A program made the position numbers and the translations under genes. Below are positions 25,133 through 34,407 of a stretch of DNA of 63,158 bases, in pieces. Position 1 is the stretch's first letter, and each line of letters begins with the position of its first letter. Below the pieces are notes generated by a model. That model had not been told where the DNA came from. It worked only from the letters and a program-made list of their open reading frames with translations, and did not search any database. The DNA is taken from positions 1,392 through 64,549 of the forward strand of contig DGQK01000017.1 in NCBI GenBank assembly GCA_002390745.1, written 5' to 3'. The DNA comes from Bacteroidetes bacterium UBA4416. Lineage in GTDB: Bacteria > Bacteroidota > Bacteroidia > B-17B0 > Aurantibacillaceae.

Positions 25133-26235
25133 CTACCATTTATTTTAAAAATCTTAACGGCTTAAGGTTTTTCGCAGCAGCGATGGTTTTGGTGTCACAC
25201 ATAGAACAAATCAGACTTTTGCGCGGCATGGGGTCGCTCTTTAATCATCCCTTATTTTCAAGCCTGGGTAAACTCGGTGTCATTTTCTTTTTTGTTTTGA
25301 GTGGCTTTCTCATCACGTATTTGTTGATCGACGAGAAAGAGAAATCACCCGAGCAGCATATTTCGTTTAAGAACTTTTATATGCGCCGTATATTAAGGAT
25401 CTGGCCTTTGTATTTTATGATTGTGATCCTCGGCTTGTTTGTTTTGCCGGCTGCAGGCTTGTATGAGTTTAGTTCGGAAGAGCTCTTTCAAAATTACCCA
25501 ACCGGCATCGTGGTTTTGCTTTTTTTATGTTTCCTGCCGAATGTAGTGCTGGTATTGTTTGGAGGGCTTCCCTTTCTTCACCAAACCTGGTCGATCGGAA
25601 CAGAAGAGCAGTTTTACCTTATCTGGCCTTTTGTTATTCGTTATTCAAAAAAGCTGCTGCATACGTTGATTTTTATTATGGCAGGCTACATGGCGTTGCG
25701 CTTTGTGCTCTATGCGTATAAGTCGAATCATACCATTTACCAGCTCTATTCGATCTGGTCTACGCTCTCTGTGCTGAGCCTGTCGCTTGGTGGATTATGC
25801 GCCTATCTTTGCAGGTACCGGCGGGAACAGGTGTTCAGGTTTACCCGTTCCTGGTTTTGGCAATTATTTGCTGTCTTTTTCTTTTTGGTGATGTCCTATT
25901 TCTCTCAATGGATCCCGTCAATGATTCGATTCGATGTGTTTTCGCTCTTTTTCGCCTACTGGATCCTGAGCCTCGCATCTTCGAATGTGACGACATTTCT
26001 GGAGTGGCCGGTGTTGAATTATTTTGGAAAAATCTCCTATGGCATTTACATGTGGCACCCTATTGCCATCAGTTTATGCCTGTGGGGCCTATCTTCTTTT
26101 GCAGAAAACAGCCTGGTGCTTTATACTGCTTCTTTTATGGTCAGCATTGGAATTGCGGCACTTAGTTATGAGCTTATCGAAAAGCGCTTTTTGAAATTAA
26201 AGAAACGGTATTCGTCGTTGAGTGCAGGTCAATGA
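25129..26235 (+). CDS. OafA-like membrane acyltransferase (Acyl_transf_3)
   Basis: 368 residues with about 10 membrane segments. The conserved start is FKNLNGLRFFAAAMVLVSHIEQ (catalytic His). It continues LGVIFFFVLSGFLITYLLIDE, FYMRRILRIWPLYFM and WSIGTEEQFYLIWPF, the family hallmarks of sugar O-acyltransferases, and ends with ALSYELIEKRFLK. Predicted to acetylate a sugar of the lipid-linked unit or polymer. It is separate from the MBOAT module at 14.3-19.0 kb, so the locus encodes at least two acylation routes. Overlaps both neighbours by 4 nt. Confidence 0.92.
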   Translation: MTTIYFKNLNGLRFFAAAMVLVSHIEQIRLLRGMGSLFNHPLFSSLGKLGVIFFFVLSGFLITYLLIDEKEKSPEQHISFKNFYMRRILRIWPLYFMIVILGLFVLPAAGLYEFSSEELFQNYPTGIVVLLFLCFLPNVVLVLFGGLPFLHQTWSIGTEEQFYLIWPFVIRYSKKLLHTLIFIMAGYMALRFVLYAYKSNHTIYQLYSIWSTLSVLSLSLGGLCAYLCRYRREQVFRFTRSWFWQLFAVFFFLVMSYFSQWIPSMIRFDVFSLFFAYWILSLASSNVTTFLEWPVLNYFGKISYGIYMWHPIAISLCLWGLSSFAENSLVLYTASFMVSIGIAALSYELIEKRFLKLKKRYSSLSAGQ

Positions 26236-27377
26236 AAATTGTGCATGTGATCAGTAATCTTGGTAAAGGTGGAGCAGAAAAGCTTGTGGTAGACTTATGT
26301 AATGAGCTGGCCAGGGCGTCCGAAAACCGGGTTTTTGTTTGTGTGTTCTATGAAAGGAAAGGAAAGCCATCGTTTAAGCATGAATTAAGTCCGGAAGTTA
26401 CTTACATTAACCTCGAAAAGAAGCGAAAGGTAGACCTTGCATTTCAATGGAGGTTAATCCGGTTTTTGAGGAAAACAAGGCCGTGTGTGGTCAACTCGCA
26501 TTTGTCGGGTGTGGTGTTGTATCTATACCTTCCTATGCTGCTTCTTCGGAAGATGAGCTTTTTTCATACCATTCATAATATGGCGCAAGAGGAGACCCCG
26601 AACAAGATACTCCAGATCATCCGTAAGTTTTTTTACAAATACTGCGGCCTGATCCCTGTGTCGATCTCTCATATCACAGGAGAATCCCATACACAGTTGT
26701 ACCATGTCAATTCTGAAATGATTTATAATGGTATCAGGAAACAGAAGCCTACAGAGCGATTCGATGTAGTGAAGTCTGAAATAGCCTTGTACCGGCAGAA
26801 GCCGGAAGTACCTGTTTTTCTGTCGGTAGGGAGGATAAACTCCCCTAAAGATCAGAAGAATTTCAAGCTGCTTGTTGATGTGTTTTGTAAATTACGGCGA
26901 AATGGCATAAAGGCTATTCTATTGATTATTGGCGATGATCAATCACCAGGGAAGGAAACACTCCAAGCCTTGCTTTCTATCAAACCAGACTCTGTGTTTT
27001 TTCTGGGGCCAAAAGACAATGTCGTGGATTATATGCTTCTCAGCGATTATTATTGCCTGTCATCTGTATTTGAAGGTCTGCCTGTAACGGTTATCGAAGC
27101 CCTGTCGCAAGGCTTGCCTGTGCTGTCTACACGGGTAGGAGGCATGCCAGAGCTCATTCTTCATGGCAGGAATGGTCTCCTTGTGGATAATCCGGAGGTG
27201 AAGGCCTATTACAAGCAGCTGATAAACATGCTGTCATGGAGCGAAGAACAGAAAGCCGCAATACAAAAAAACAACCGGCAAAAATATGAGCAGCAGTTCG
27301 ATATTGAGATTACAGGCAGGAATTACTATAACATGTACATTACCTACACGCAAAACAAACAAACATGTGCGGCATAG
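26232..27377 (+). CDS. family 4 glycosyltransferase
   Basis: 381 residues, GT-B fold. The N-terminal Rossmann is HVISNLGKGGAEKLVVDLCNEL. The C-terminal donor site is FLSVGRINSPKDQKN and FEGLPVTVIEALSQGLPVLSTRVGGMPELI (EX7E-type motif), typical of retaining GT4 enzymes. No membrane segment beyond a short hydrophobic patch. It overlaps the following asparagine-synthase-like gene by 13 nt. Confidence 0.92.
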   Translation: MKIVHVISNLGKGGAEKLVVDLCNELARASENRVFVCVFYERKGKPSFKHELSPEVTYINLEKKRKVDLAFQWRLIRFLRKTRPCVVNSHLSGVVLYLYLPMLLLRKMSFFHTIHNMAQEETPNKILQIIRKFFYKYCGLIPVSISHITGESHTQLYHVNSEMIYNGIRKQKPTERFDVVKSEIALYRQKPEVPVFLSVGRINSPKDQKNFKLLVDVFCKLRRNGIKAILLIIGDDQSPGKETLQALLSIKPDSVFFLGPKDNVVDYMLLSDYYCLSSVFEGLPVTVIEALSQGLPVLSTRVGGMPELILHGRNGLLVDNPEVKAYYKQLINMLSWSEEQKAAIQKNNRQKYEQQFDIEITGRNYYNMYITYTQNKQTCAA

Positions 27378-29230
27378 CGGGATATATCAATTTTGAAACA
27401 ACAGCCAAGGCAGAAGCTGCCTCGTTGAAGCGTATGACCGATTGCATCGCGTATCGTGGTCCCGATGGAGAAGGATTTTATGTGAATGATCATATAGCGC
27501 TTGGTCACAGGCGTTTAAGTATCATTGATCTTAGTACCGGTGATCAGCCGATGTATAGCGTTGACCGTAACGTAGTGCTTGTGTTCAACGGCGAGATCTA
27601 TAATTACCTAGAGCTGAAAGAGGAACTGCAGCAACTTGGACACATCTTCAAAACCAATTCTGACACGGAGGTTATTATCAAAGCTTACGAAGAATGGGGT
27701 TACGAGTGCCAAAACAAGTTTAACGGTATGTGGGCTTTTGCACTTTGGGATGCAAATAGTGAAACGCTGTTTCTGTCAAGGGACAGAATCGGTGAAAAGC
27801 CCCTGCATTATGCGGTATATAATAATGCATTTATTTTTGGCTCGGAAATAAAATCCATTCTCGCATATGGGGTGCCAAAAGAGATACGTCCTGAGCTCAC
27901 AGAGCTTTACCTGGCACTCACCAATATTCCTGCGCCCGATACGTTTTACAAGCAAATTTATAAACTCATGCCCGGGCATTACCTACTGGTGAAGGGAAAA
28001 GCTGTTTCTGAAAAAAGTTATTGGAAATTCCCTCAGGTAGCCGAAAATGATATGATCACCGATAAAGAGTTGGTTTATCGTAAATTCGGGGAATTACTCT
28101 CCGATGCTGTTCGCATCCGCATGCGTAGCGACGTTCCTTTCGGGGCCTTCTTAAGCGGGGGGCTCGACTCTTCGGCGATCGTTTCCCTCATGGCCGGCTA
28201 TTCACCTTATCCTGTTAAAACATTCACTATTGGGTTCGATGATAAGGCCTTTGATGAAAGCGTCCTTGCTGCCGAAGTAGCTGTGAAATTTAAAACAAAT
28301 CATCACCGCGGCACGGTGCTTCCGGAAGATTTCGATGAAGCCATCAACCGGGTGGCACATCACTATGACGAGCCTTTTGGAGATTCATCCGCTATTCCTA
28401 CCGATTTCGTATCGCGTTTCGCTTCACAAAACGTGAAAATGGTGCTTACGGGCGATGGGGGGGATGAGGCGTTAAGCGGTTACAATGCTTACAAAGGCGT
28501 TAAAATATCCTCACAGATCAATACATGGTTTCCGCGGCCTCTCCGGAAAATAGTGATCGGGTCGGTCGGCCTTTCCGCCCGCATCTTCAAGGGCGCACTG
28601 CGCTATAAGCTGAATAAAATCGGTAATGTGTTGAGAACATCCGAATTGCCATTCTCTCACCGCATGGCTGAAAAGCTGGCTTGTGCAAGCCTGAGCGATA
28701 TCAAACTTATGACGAAATCCATTAAGGGTGTTATTTCTGTTGAATCGTACCTCGATTCGGTTCTGGCATCCTGTACGTTCAAAGACGATTTTTATAAGCT
28801 CATGTATATCCATTACATGCACAATCTTCCTAATGATTACCTGGTAAAGGTGGATCGGATGAGTATGGCAAATTCCCTCGAAACACGGGTTCCTTTTTTG
28901 GACCACCGGATAATCGAGTTTATGGCAACCGTCCATAAAGATGTTAAAATGCAGGGGTGGGAATTGAAAAGCGTGCTCAGAAAAAGTATCGGAAAAAATC
29001 TACCTACCTCTGTTCTGAATGCACCCAAACGAGGCTTTGGCATTCCGTTAAGGGAATGGTTTAAAAACAAGCAATTTAATACAGTTCTGGACGATAACCT
29101 GAAAACGGTGAAGGAAATTCTGGATCCGGCTATCATCGAAAAGATCGTCACGGAAAATAATACCGGAAAAAAAGATAATGGTAATTTTATCTGGGCACTT
29201 TTGCAATTGAATAAAATAATGTCATGCTGA
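27365..29230 (+). CDS. asnB: asparagine synthase (glutamine-hydrolysing) family protein
   Basis: 621 residues. The glutaminase class II start is MCGIAGYINF (Cys2 nucleophile after Met removal), with IAYRGPDGEGFY and VFNGEIYNYLEL. The synthetase half has the PP-loop GAFLSGGLDSSAIVSLMAG and VLTGDGGDEALSGY. All expected catalytic residues are visible. Family members in glycan clusters are often used for amidation of a sugar acid or linked amino acid rather than for free asparagine. Its position inside an overlapping polysaccharide operon favours that, but housekeeping asparagine synthesis is not excluded. Confidence 0.9.
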   Translation: MCGIAGYINFETTAKAEAASLKRMTDCIAYRGPDGEGFYVNDHIALGHRRLSIIDLSTGDQPMYSVDRNVVLVFNGEIYNYLELKEELQQLGHIFKTNSDTEVIIKAYEEWGYECQNKFNGMWAFALWDANSETLFLSRDRIGEKPLHYAVYNNAFIFGSEIKSILAYGVPKEIRPELTELYLALTNIPAPDTFYKQIYKLMPGHYLLVKGKAVSEKSYWKFPQVAENDMITDKELVYRKFGELLSDAVRIRMRSDVPFGAFLSGGLDSSAIVSLMAGYSPYPVKTFTIGFDDKAFDESVLAAEVAVKFKTNHHRGTVLPEDFDEAINRVAHHYDEPFGDSSAIPTDFVSRFASQNVKMVLTGDGGDEALSGYNAYKGVKISSQINTWFPRPLRKIVIGSVGLSARIFKGALRYKLNKIGNVLRTSELPFSHRMAEKLACASLSDIKLMTKSIKGVISVESYLDSVLASCTFKDDFYKLMYIHYMHNLPNDYLVKVDRMSMANSLETRVPFLDHRIIEFMATVHKDVKMQGWELKSVLRKSIGKNLPTSVLNAPKRGFGIPLREWFKNKQFNTVLDDNLKTVKEILDPAIIEKIVTENNTGKKDNGNFIWALLQLNKIMSC

Positions 29231-30564
29231 GATCAATGACCAGGACATATTTTGTTTTTGGAACCTTCTGCTATTTGCTTATCGGCATCCTTTTTCCCAT
29301 AGAACTGAGAGCGCTTTACTTTTTAAATTATGCAACTGTCATTGTATTCGCCTTGTTTTTACAGAACCTGAATGAAAAGCCGGAAGGATATTTTACAGCC
29401 CGTAAATTGAACATACTGGTATTTGTGTATTCGGCTTGTTATATTATTTGCTATAATTTTATCTCGTGGATCTATACCGGCAACCTGTATGTGTTTAGCG
29501 TGCTCGATGCGATGGTCTATAATAATGAGGCAACGGTTATGGCGGATATGCCTTTCGTTGAGGGCCTGGGGTATTACCTGAAAAGACATGATGCAGAAGA
29601 TCTTGGAATGGCAGCAACGCTCAGTATCTTATACAAGGTTGCCAGCTCTAAAGTGATGCTGAGCATACTGTATACCTTTGTGGCGGTGTTTACCGCCAAC
29701 GCCATATTCTCTGTTTCAAAACGCTTTATGTCTGTGAAATATGCCTTTTTATGTGCCGTGGCTTATAGCTTTTCATCCTATGTACTTTGGTTCCACTCTT
29801 CCGGTCTGAAAGAAAGTATGCTGGTGATGCTTATAGTGTTATTTTACAACCAGTATTACCGGCTTATATCCGATAGGAAAACAGGTTCGGTTTTGTGGAT
29901 GAGCGTAGTCGTACTCTCGCTTTTATTGTTCAGGCCTGTGCTTGCCATATTTTGTGTCGCTTCTCTTGTGTTTGGTGTCTTGTTAAAACGGAAGCTGTCT
30001 GCTCTGCAGGTGGTATTTATAATAGTTGCCGTGTTGGTGGGGGTCTATTTTCTCGAAACCGTGAGGAGCTCCGCCGACCGTTTTCTGCTCGGTGGCACGG
30101 AATCCATGCTCGAAAACAAACAGATGAGCGGAATGATAAAAGGAGGCGTTTTTTTTACCTACATCGTCAATATCCTCTCTTCTCTGTTCGGGCCTTTCCC
30201 AAGCCTCTTGCCATCTAAAGCCCATCTTGGTTTTTTTGCTCCCGGTTTATTGTTCAAATTGTTTGTTTCACTGGCCTTTTGGTTTGGTTGCATCCACATC
30301 GTTAAAATAAGGCTGTCTAAAGCATATCCCTTGCTCATCTTCATTATCATGGAGATGGCTTCCTTAACTTATATCCTTGAAGGTTTGGAGCTCAGAAAAT
30401 CCATTCCTCATTTTCCATTGATGTATATTGTTGCTTTTATTTATATCTATAAGTTTGATCACAACCAGCTTTTAACTATCCGGAATCATTTATTTTATAA
30501 AAAATCATTTCACTTACTTGGATTTATACTGTGCATTTTAACCCTTTACTGGAATTTCCGCTGA
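29224..30564 (+). CDS. polytopic membrane protein, candidate polysaccharide polymerase (Wzy-like)
   Basis: 446 residues with about 11 hydrophobic segments, a large periplasmic loop around residues 80-130 and another near 285-320. No sequence family was recognised with certainty. The topology, and a location between glycosyltransferases in a locus that has a flippase, Wza and Wzc but no other polymerase, fit a Wzy-type O-antigen/EPS polymerase. Alternative: a GT-C type transferase. It overlaps the asnB-like gene by 7 nt and ends 9 nt before the next gene. Confidence 0.65.
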   Translation: MLRSMTRTYFVFGTFCYLLIGILFPIELRALYFLNYATVIVFALFLQNLNEKPEGYFTARKLNILVFVYSACYIICYNFISWIYTGNLYVFSVLDAMVYNNEATVMADMPFVEGLGYYLKRHDAEDLGMAATLSILYKVASSKVMLSILYTFVAVFTANAIFSVSKRFMSVKYAFLCAVAYSFSSYVLWFHSSGLKESMLVMLIVLFYNQYYRLISDRKTGSVLWMSVVVLSLLLFRPVLAIFCVASLVFGVLLKRKLSALQVVFIIVAVLVGVYFLETVRSSADRFLLGGTESMLENKQMSGMIKGGVFFTYIVNILSSLFGPFPSLLPSKAHLGFFAPGLLFKLFVSLAFWFGCIHIVKIRLSKAYPLLIFIIMEMASLTYILEGLELRKSIPHFPLMYIVAFIYIYKFDHNQLLTIRNHLFYKKSFHLLGFILCILTLYWNFR

Positions 30565-30573
30565 TTCGTTTTC

Positions 30574-31512
30574 ATGAAAGTATTGTTTGTTTCAAGCGGT
30601 AATAGAGGCAAGGCTTCGGCACCTGTAGCAAACCAGGCGGGTTCTATAGACCGGTACGCCGAAGACGCGAATATAAAGATGTATGCGGTAAAAGGAAAAG
30701 GTGTATCGGGATACTTGCAAAACATCCGGTCGCTTAAGAAAACCATTAAATCATACGACCCTGATCTGATCCATGCACATTACTCTTTTTGCGGATTTCT
30801 CTCAATCCTGACGTTTACCGGAAAACCAGTCATTACTTCGTTGATGGGAAGTGATCTGCAATTGAAGTTTCATTGGAGGGTGATGTTGAGCGTTGCTTCT
30901 TTGTTCTGGAAAGCGATTATTATTAAATCGGAAGCTATGCGGAAACGGTATGTATTTGCTCCGACGTACGTGATACCAAATGGGGTAGACTTCGCAAAAT
31001 ATTCCCACCTGGAAAAAGAAAAGGCAAGGGCAATGCTTGGCCTGAGTCCGGATAAAATCTATGTATTGTTCCTGGCTGATCCTCAAAGAAAAGAAAAGAA
31101 TTTTTTATTGACGGAACAGGCCTTTCGGGCGCTTGCTATTCCTGGTGCAGAGCTCCTGGTAAAGCATGGGATCCCGCACGAGGAAACAAAGCTCTATTAT
31201 TATGCCGCCGATGTGCTGGCGCTTAGCTCCCTGTATGAGGGTTCCCCTAATGTTGTCAAAGAGGCCATGGTATGCAATTGTCCTGTTGTGTCAACCAGGG
31301 TTGGCGACGTGGAAATCTTATTCGGTGAAACACCGGGTCATTTTATAGCAGGGTCGGATATCAGCGGTTTTTCAGAAAAGATGTATGAAGCTATACGGTT
31401 TTCAGTAGCACATAACCGCACCGGAGGCCGAAACAGAATTATCGCATTGGAGCTCGATGCGGAAACAGTTGCCAAAAAAATTGTGTCCCTTTACAGGCAA
31501 GTAAAGAGCTAA
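30574..31512 (+). CDS. family 4 glycosyltransferase
   Basis: 312 residues, GT-B. The N-terminus is KVLFVSSGNRGKASAPVANQAGSI. PDLIHAHYSFCGF and VIPNGVDFAKYSHLEKEKAR are typical of GT4. The donor-binding region is SSLYEGSPNVVKEAMVCNCPVVSTRVGDVEI (E...E). It is somewhat shorter than average, but no domain is missing. Same operon, 9 nt after the polymerase-like gene. Confidence 0.9.
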   Translation: MKVLFVSSGNRGKASAPVANQAGSIDRYAEDANIKMYAVKGKGVSGYLQNIRSLKKTIKSYDPDLIHAHYSFCGFLSILTFTGKPVITSLMGSDLQLKFHWRVMLSVASLFWKAIIIKSEAMRKRYVFAPTYVIPNGVDFAKYSHLEKEKARAMLGLSPDKIYVLFLADPQRKEKNFLLTEQAFRALAIPGAELLVKHGIPHEETKLYYYAADVLALSSLYEGSPNVVKEAMVCNCPVVSTRVGDVEILFGETPGHFIAGSDISGFSEKMYEAIRFSVAHNRTGGRNRIIALELDAETVAKKIVSLYRQVKS

Positions 31513-31521
31513 AGCAGAACT

Positions 31522-32457
31522 ATGCAAAACCTGAATCATAAAAAGGTGTGTCTCATCACCAACGATGTGGAAACAACTTCTATCCTGAACCATAAGCTGA
31601 GAGACAAAACCGGTCGCTACGTGCTGGAGCAGGGGATGCCAAGGTTGCTTGACCTGTATGATAGATACCAGGTAAAAGCCACCTTTTTTTATACTGGCTA
31701 TATTGCCAAACTGCACCCGGAAGTGGTGAAGATGGCTTTCGAGCGCGGCCATGAGATCGGTTCCCATGGGCTTACGCATAAATCGGATAAGGCCTTTGAT
31801 GTGTTAAGCTATGATGAGCAGCTGAGCCATTTGAAACAGTCGAAAGACATTATAGAAAATATTACAGGGAGTGAAATCGTTTCGTTCAGAGCTCCTGCAG
31901 CTCGGGTCAATCAGAACATTGTTGCTGCCCTGGAAGAAACCGGTTTCCGGATCGATAGCTCTGTGTCGTCGCAAAGGCTGGACATGTTCATGTCTTTCGG
32001 CGCCTTAAAAAAGCTTAACTGGCTCACCGCTCCTCGTTTGCCGTACTTTACAGATAAGAACAATGTGTTTAAAAAAGGAAATGGTCCTGTTCTTGAAATT
32101 CCTATCTCTGCTTTTGTGTTTCCTTACATCGGGACTTTTATGCGTATCTCGCCGGCACTCAACAGACTTACCCGTAATTTGCTTTACCTGGAAACAAAAC
32201 TAAACGGAAGACCATTTAATTTCCTGACACATCCCAACGAATTTATTGATGAGGAGCTGGAAGATGGTAAGATCCAAAGGCGCGGAAAAACATACCTGTC
32301 TTACCTATTGGGCGATGTCTTGAGGCATAAGATGAAGGTAAAGAACCTTGGAGAAAAGGCTCTGCCGATTCTGGAAAAGGAATTGATGTTCTTTCAAAAC
32401 AAACAATTTGATTTTATGACGTGTAAGCAATATTTTGAAAACCTGAAAAAAGAATAG
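31522..32457 (+). CDS. polysaccharide deacetylase family protein (CE4-like)
   Basis: 311 residues, NodB-homology fold. The first motif is VCLITNDVETTSI rather than the canonical TFDDG. The metal-binding His pair is in GHEIGSHGLTHKSDKAF, the Arg/Pro motif is VSFRAPAARV, and the final His is probably in NFLTHPNEFID. This NDVE variant recurs in O-antigen-cluster deacetylase-like proteins. No signal peptide is visible, implying cytoplasmic action on a nucleotide- or lipid-linked sugar rather than on polymer. It ends 1 nt before the next ATG. Confidence 0.85.
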   Translation: MQNLNHKKVCLITNDVETTSILNHKLRDKTGRYVLEQGMPRLLDLYDRYQVKATFFYTGYIAKLHPEVVKMAFERGHEIGSHGLTHKSDKAFDVLSYDEQLSHLKQSKDIIENITGSEIVSFRAPAARVNQNIVAALEETGFRIDSSVSSQRLDMFMSFGALKKLNWLTAPRLPYFTDKNNVFKKGNGPVLEIPISAFVFPYIGTFMRISPALNRLTRNLLYLETKLNGRPFNFLTHPNEFIDEELEDGKIQRRGKTYLSYLLGDVLRHKMKVKNLGEKALPILEKELMFFQNKQFDFMTCKQYFENLKKE

Positions 32458-32458
32458 T

Positions 32459-32968
32459 ATGCCGGCAAACGAAGTTTTGGATTTTTATGGATTGAACAGT
32501 TTTTTTGGCAGAATACGATACGGCTTTCGTTTTCTGATGCGTTTTTTTCTGGACAAAGTTGCCTTTTTTTGCCCGGTTAAATCCTGGAGAACCACTATTC
32601 ATCGATGGCGCGGTGTCAATATCGGAAAGGGGGTGTATATAGGGCACGAAGTGATGTTTGATCGGGTCTTTACCGACCAGATCTTTATCGGTGATCACAG
32701 TTCCATAGGCGACAGAACAATTATCACGGCTCATGCCAATATTCCTTCGGATACGCAACTGAAAAAACTTTATCCACGGCAGATTATGAAAACGGTGATC
32801 GGAAAAGGTGTGTGGATCATGCCGAATGTAACCATCGCTCCGGGCGTAACTATAGGCGATGAGGCTGTTATCGCTACAGGCGCCGTGGTCACAAAAGATG
32901 TCCCGTCCAGGGTTTTAATGGCAGGAGTGCCTGCCCGGATTGTTAAGAAATTGGATCTGGAAGCCTGA
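32459..32968 (+). CDS. left-handed beta-helix (hexapeptide) acyltransferase
   Basis: 169 residues. Hexapeptide repeats run through the second half: VNIGKGVYIGHEVMFD, FIGDHSSIGDRTII, VIGKGVWIMPNVTIAPGVTIGDEAVIATGAVVTKDVPSRVLMAGVPARIV. It belongs to the CysE/LacA/WbbJ-type sugar O- or N-acetyltransferases. It follows a deacetylase-like gene and precedes a GT-like gene, so it could acetylate an amino or hydroxyl group of a sugar precursor. Confidence 0.92.
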   Translation: MPANEVLDFYGLNSFFGRIRYGFRFLMRFFLDKVAFFCPVKSWRTTIHRWRGVNIGKGVYIGHEVMFDRVFTDQIFIGDHSSIGDRTIITAHANIPSDTQLKKLYPRQIMKTVIGKGVWIMPNVTIAPGVTIGDEAVIATGAVVTKDVPSRVLMAGVPARIVKKLDLEA

Positions 32969-32969
32969 T

Positions 32970-34037
32970 ATGAAAATGAAATTACTTTTTTACCTGCACC
33001 ATCCTGCTCAATTCCATTTGTTGAAAAATGTGATCACTGAACTGAAGAAGCAGCATGAGGTCACAATCCTGGCTACCAAAAAAGATGTACTGGAAGATCT
33101 GTTGCGGGATTTTGGATTTGAATACATCAATATGTTGCCCAATGGGAGAAAGAGCAACAAGCTTTCCATTGCCTGGGGCCTTCTCAAGCAGGATTACCGC
33201 TTATTGAAAATATGCCTGGCAAACAGACCCGATCTTATGATCGGAACCTCTACCGAAATTGCACACATAGGCAAATTATTGAATATCCCATCGGTTTTTT
33301 TAAATGAAGATGATGTGGAAGCTGTACCATTGGTGGGAAAGATCGCCTATCCCTTTGCAAAACATATCCTGGCGCCCGACATTTGTTCAACAGGAAAATG
33401 GAAACACAAAACGATTCATTACAAAGGCTATCACGAGCTGGCTTATTTACATCCCAATCATTTTAAAGCGGATCCGGCCTTAGCAGAGAAGTACACTCCG
33501 GTTCGAGAGCCCTATTTTCTGATCCGTTTTGCAAAGTTCGGCGCTCATCATGATGTCGGCATCAAAGGAATCAGTGATGAAATAGCGCGGAAGCTCATCG
33601 GTTTGCTTCAGCCGCACGGGCGTATCATCATTACTTCTGAAAGAGAGCTGCCACAGGAATTTGAGCCATTCAGAATAGCGGTCAGTCCTTTGGATATGCA
33701 CCACGTGATGGCTTATGCTAGTATGTTCATAGGCGACAGCCAGACCATGGCCGCAGAAGCTGGAGTTTTGGGAATTCCTTTTGTAAGGTTCAATGATTTT
33801 GTGGGAAGAATCGGTTATTTAAAGGATCTGGAAGCACACTATAAGCTCGGGCACGGGATCAGATCAACAGAAACCGCTCAGCTCTATCAGACGGTTCAGG
33901 AAATGCTGAACAACAAAAACCTGAAAGAAGTTTTTCAGGAACGCCGTCGGCGGATGCTGGCCGATAAAATTGATGTCGCAGATTACCTGGTAAGGTTTAT
34001 CGGAAACTATCCCAAAAGCCTGACAGGAAACGCATAA
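32970..34037 (+). CDS. DUF354-family glycosyltransferase-like protein
   Basis: 355 residues from ATG 32970 (MKMKLLFYLHHPAQFHLLKNVI), 1 nt after the acyltransferase stop. A start 30 nt upstream would overlap and is not needed. The family hallmarks are an N-terminal HPAQFH loop, NDEDDVEAVPL and the C-terminal FIGDSQTMAAEAGVLGIPFVRFNDF, which resembles the donor site of UDP-GlcNAc 2-epimerase/GT-B folds. DUF354 members occur in archaeal and bacterial polysaccharide loci; the precise reaction is unclear. It is the last gene before a 370-bp gap. Confidence 0.82.
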   Translation: MKMKLLFYLHHPAQFHLLKNVITELKKQHEVTILATKKDVLEDLLRDFGFEYINMLPNGRKSNKLSIAWGLLKQDYRLLKICLANRPDLMIGTSTEIAHIGKLLNIPSVFLNEDDVEAVPLVGKIAYPFAKHILAPDICSTGKWKHKTIHYKGYHELAYLHPNHFKADPALAEKYTPVREPYFLIRFAKFGAHHDVGIKGISDEIARKLIGLLQPHGRIIITSERELPQEFEPFRIAVSPLDMHHVMAYASMFIGDSQTMAAEAGVLGIPFVRFNDFVGRIGYLKDLEAHYKLGHGIRSTETAQLYQTVQEMLNNKNLKEVFQERRRRMLADKIDVADYLVRFIGNYPKSLTGNA

Positions 34038-34407
34038 ACACGCTCGCTGTGAAAACGGGGATGATAAATAAACCATTTGCTAGTGATTTGTTTTATTACA
34101 TTCCGAAAATCATTCTTTTCGCGATTTCGAAAATTAGCCAGATAGATTATGACCAACTTCTGATGCTCATGTTAGAGCGACAATAAACTTCTATAGACGA
34201 AAGAATTGATCCTGCAAAAACCGAGACATGTAGTAAAGCGCGGTCTTGTGTCCTGTAAATAATACGTACATGAGTTAAGATTTAACATCAGCTTAATGTT
34301 AAAGATAGTTGGTGCATGTAGATTATTTGTAATTTAACCACATGAAAGCCCTGTTTTAAAAGCTTTCATGACGAGAACGAACTCCTTCCATTAAATTCAA
34401 ATTGCAT
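34038..34407. other. 370-bp AT-rich intergenic region upstream of giant T9SS gene
   Basis: No gene is supported. It contains the perfect hairpin at 34341-34370 and several AT-rich stretches. No full TAnnTTTG box was found; GATTATTTG at 34321 is only a partial match. It separates the first block of polysaccharide genes from the secreted repeat protein. Confidence 0.55.
34341..34370 (+). other. 5' leader hairpin of the giant T9SS gene
   Basis: Perfect 9-bp arms CATGAAAGC / GCTTTCATG with a 12-nt loop, ending 37 nt before the ATG at 34408. It could equally be the terminator-like end of an upstream transcript, but no T-run follows. Confidence 0.55.
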
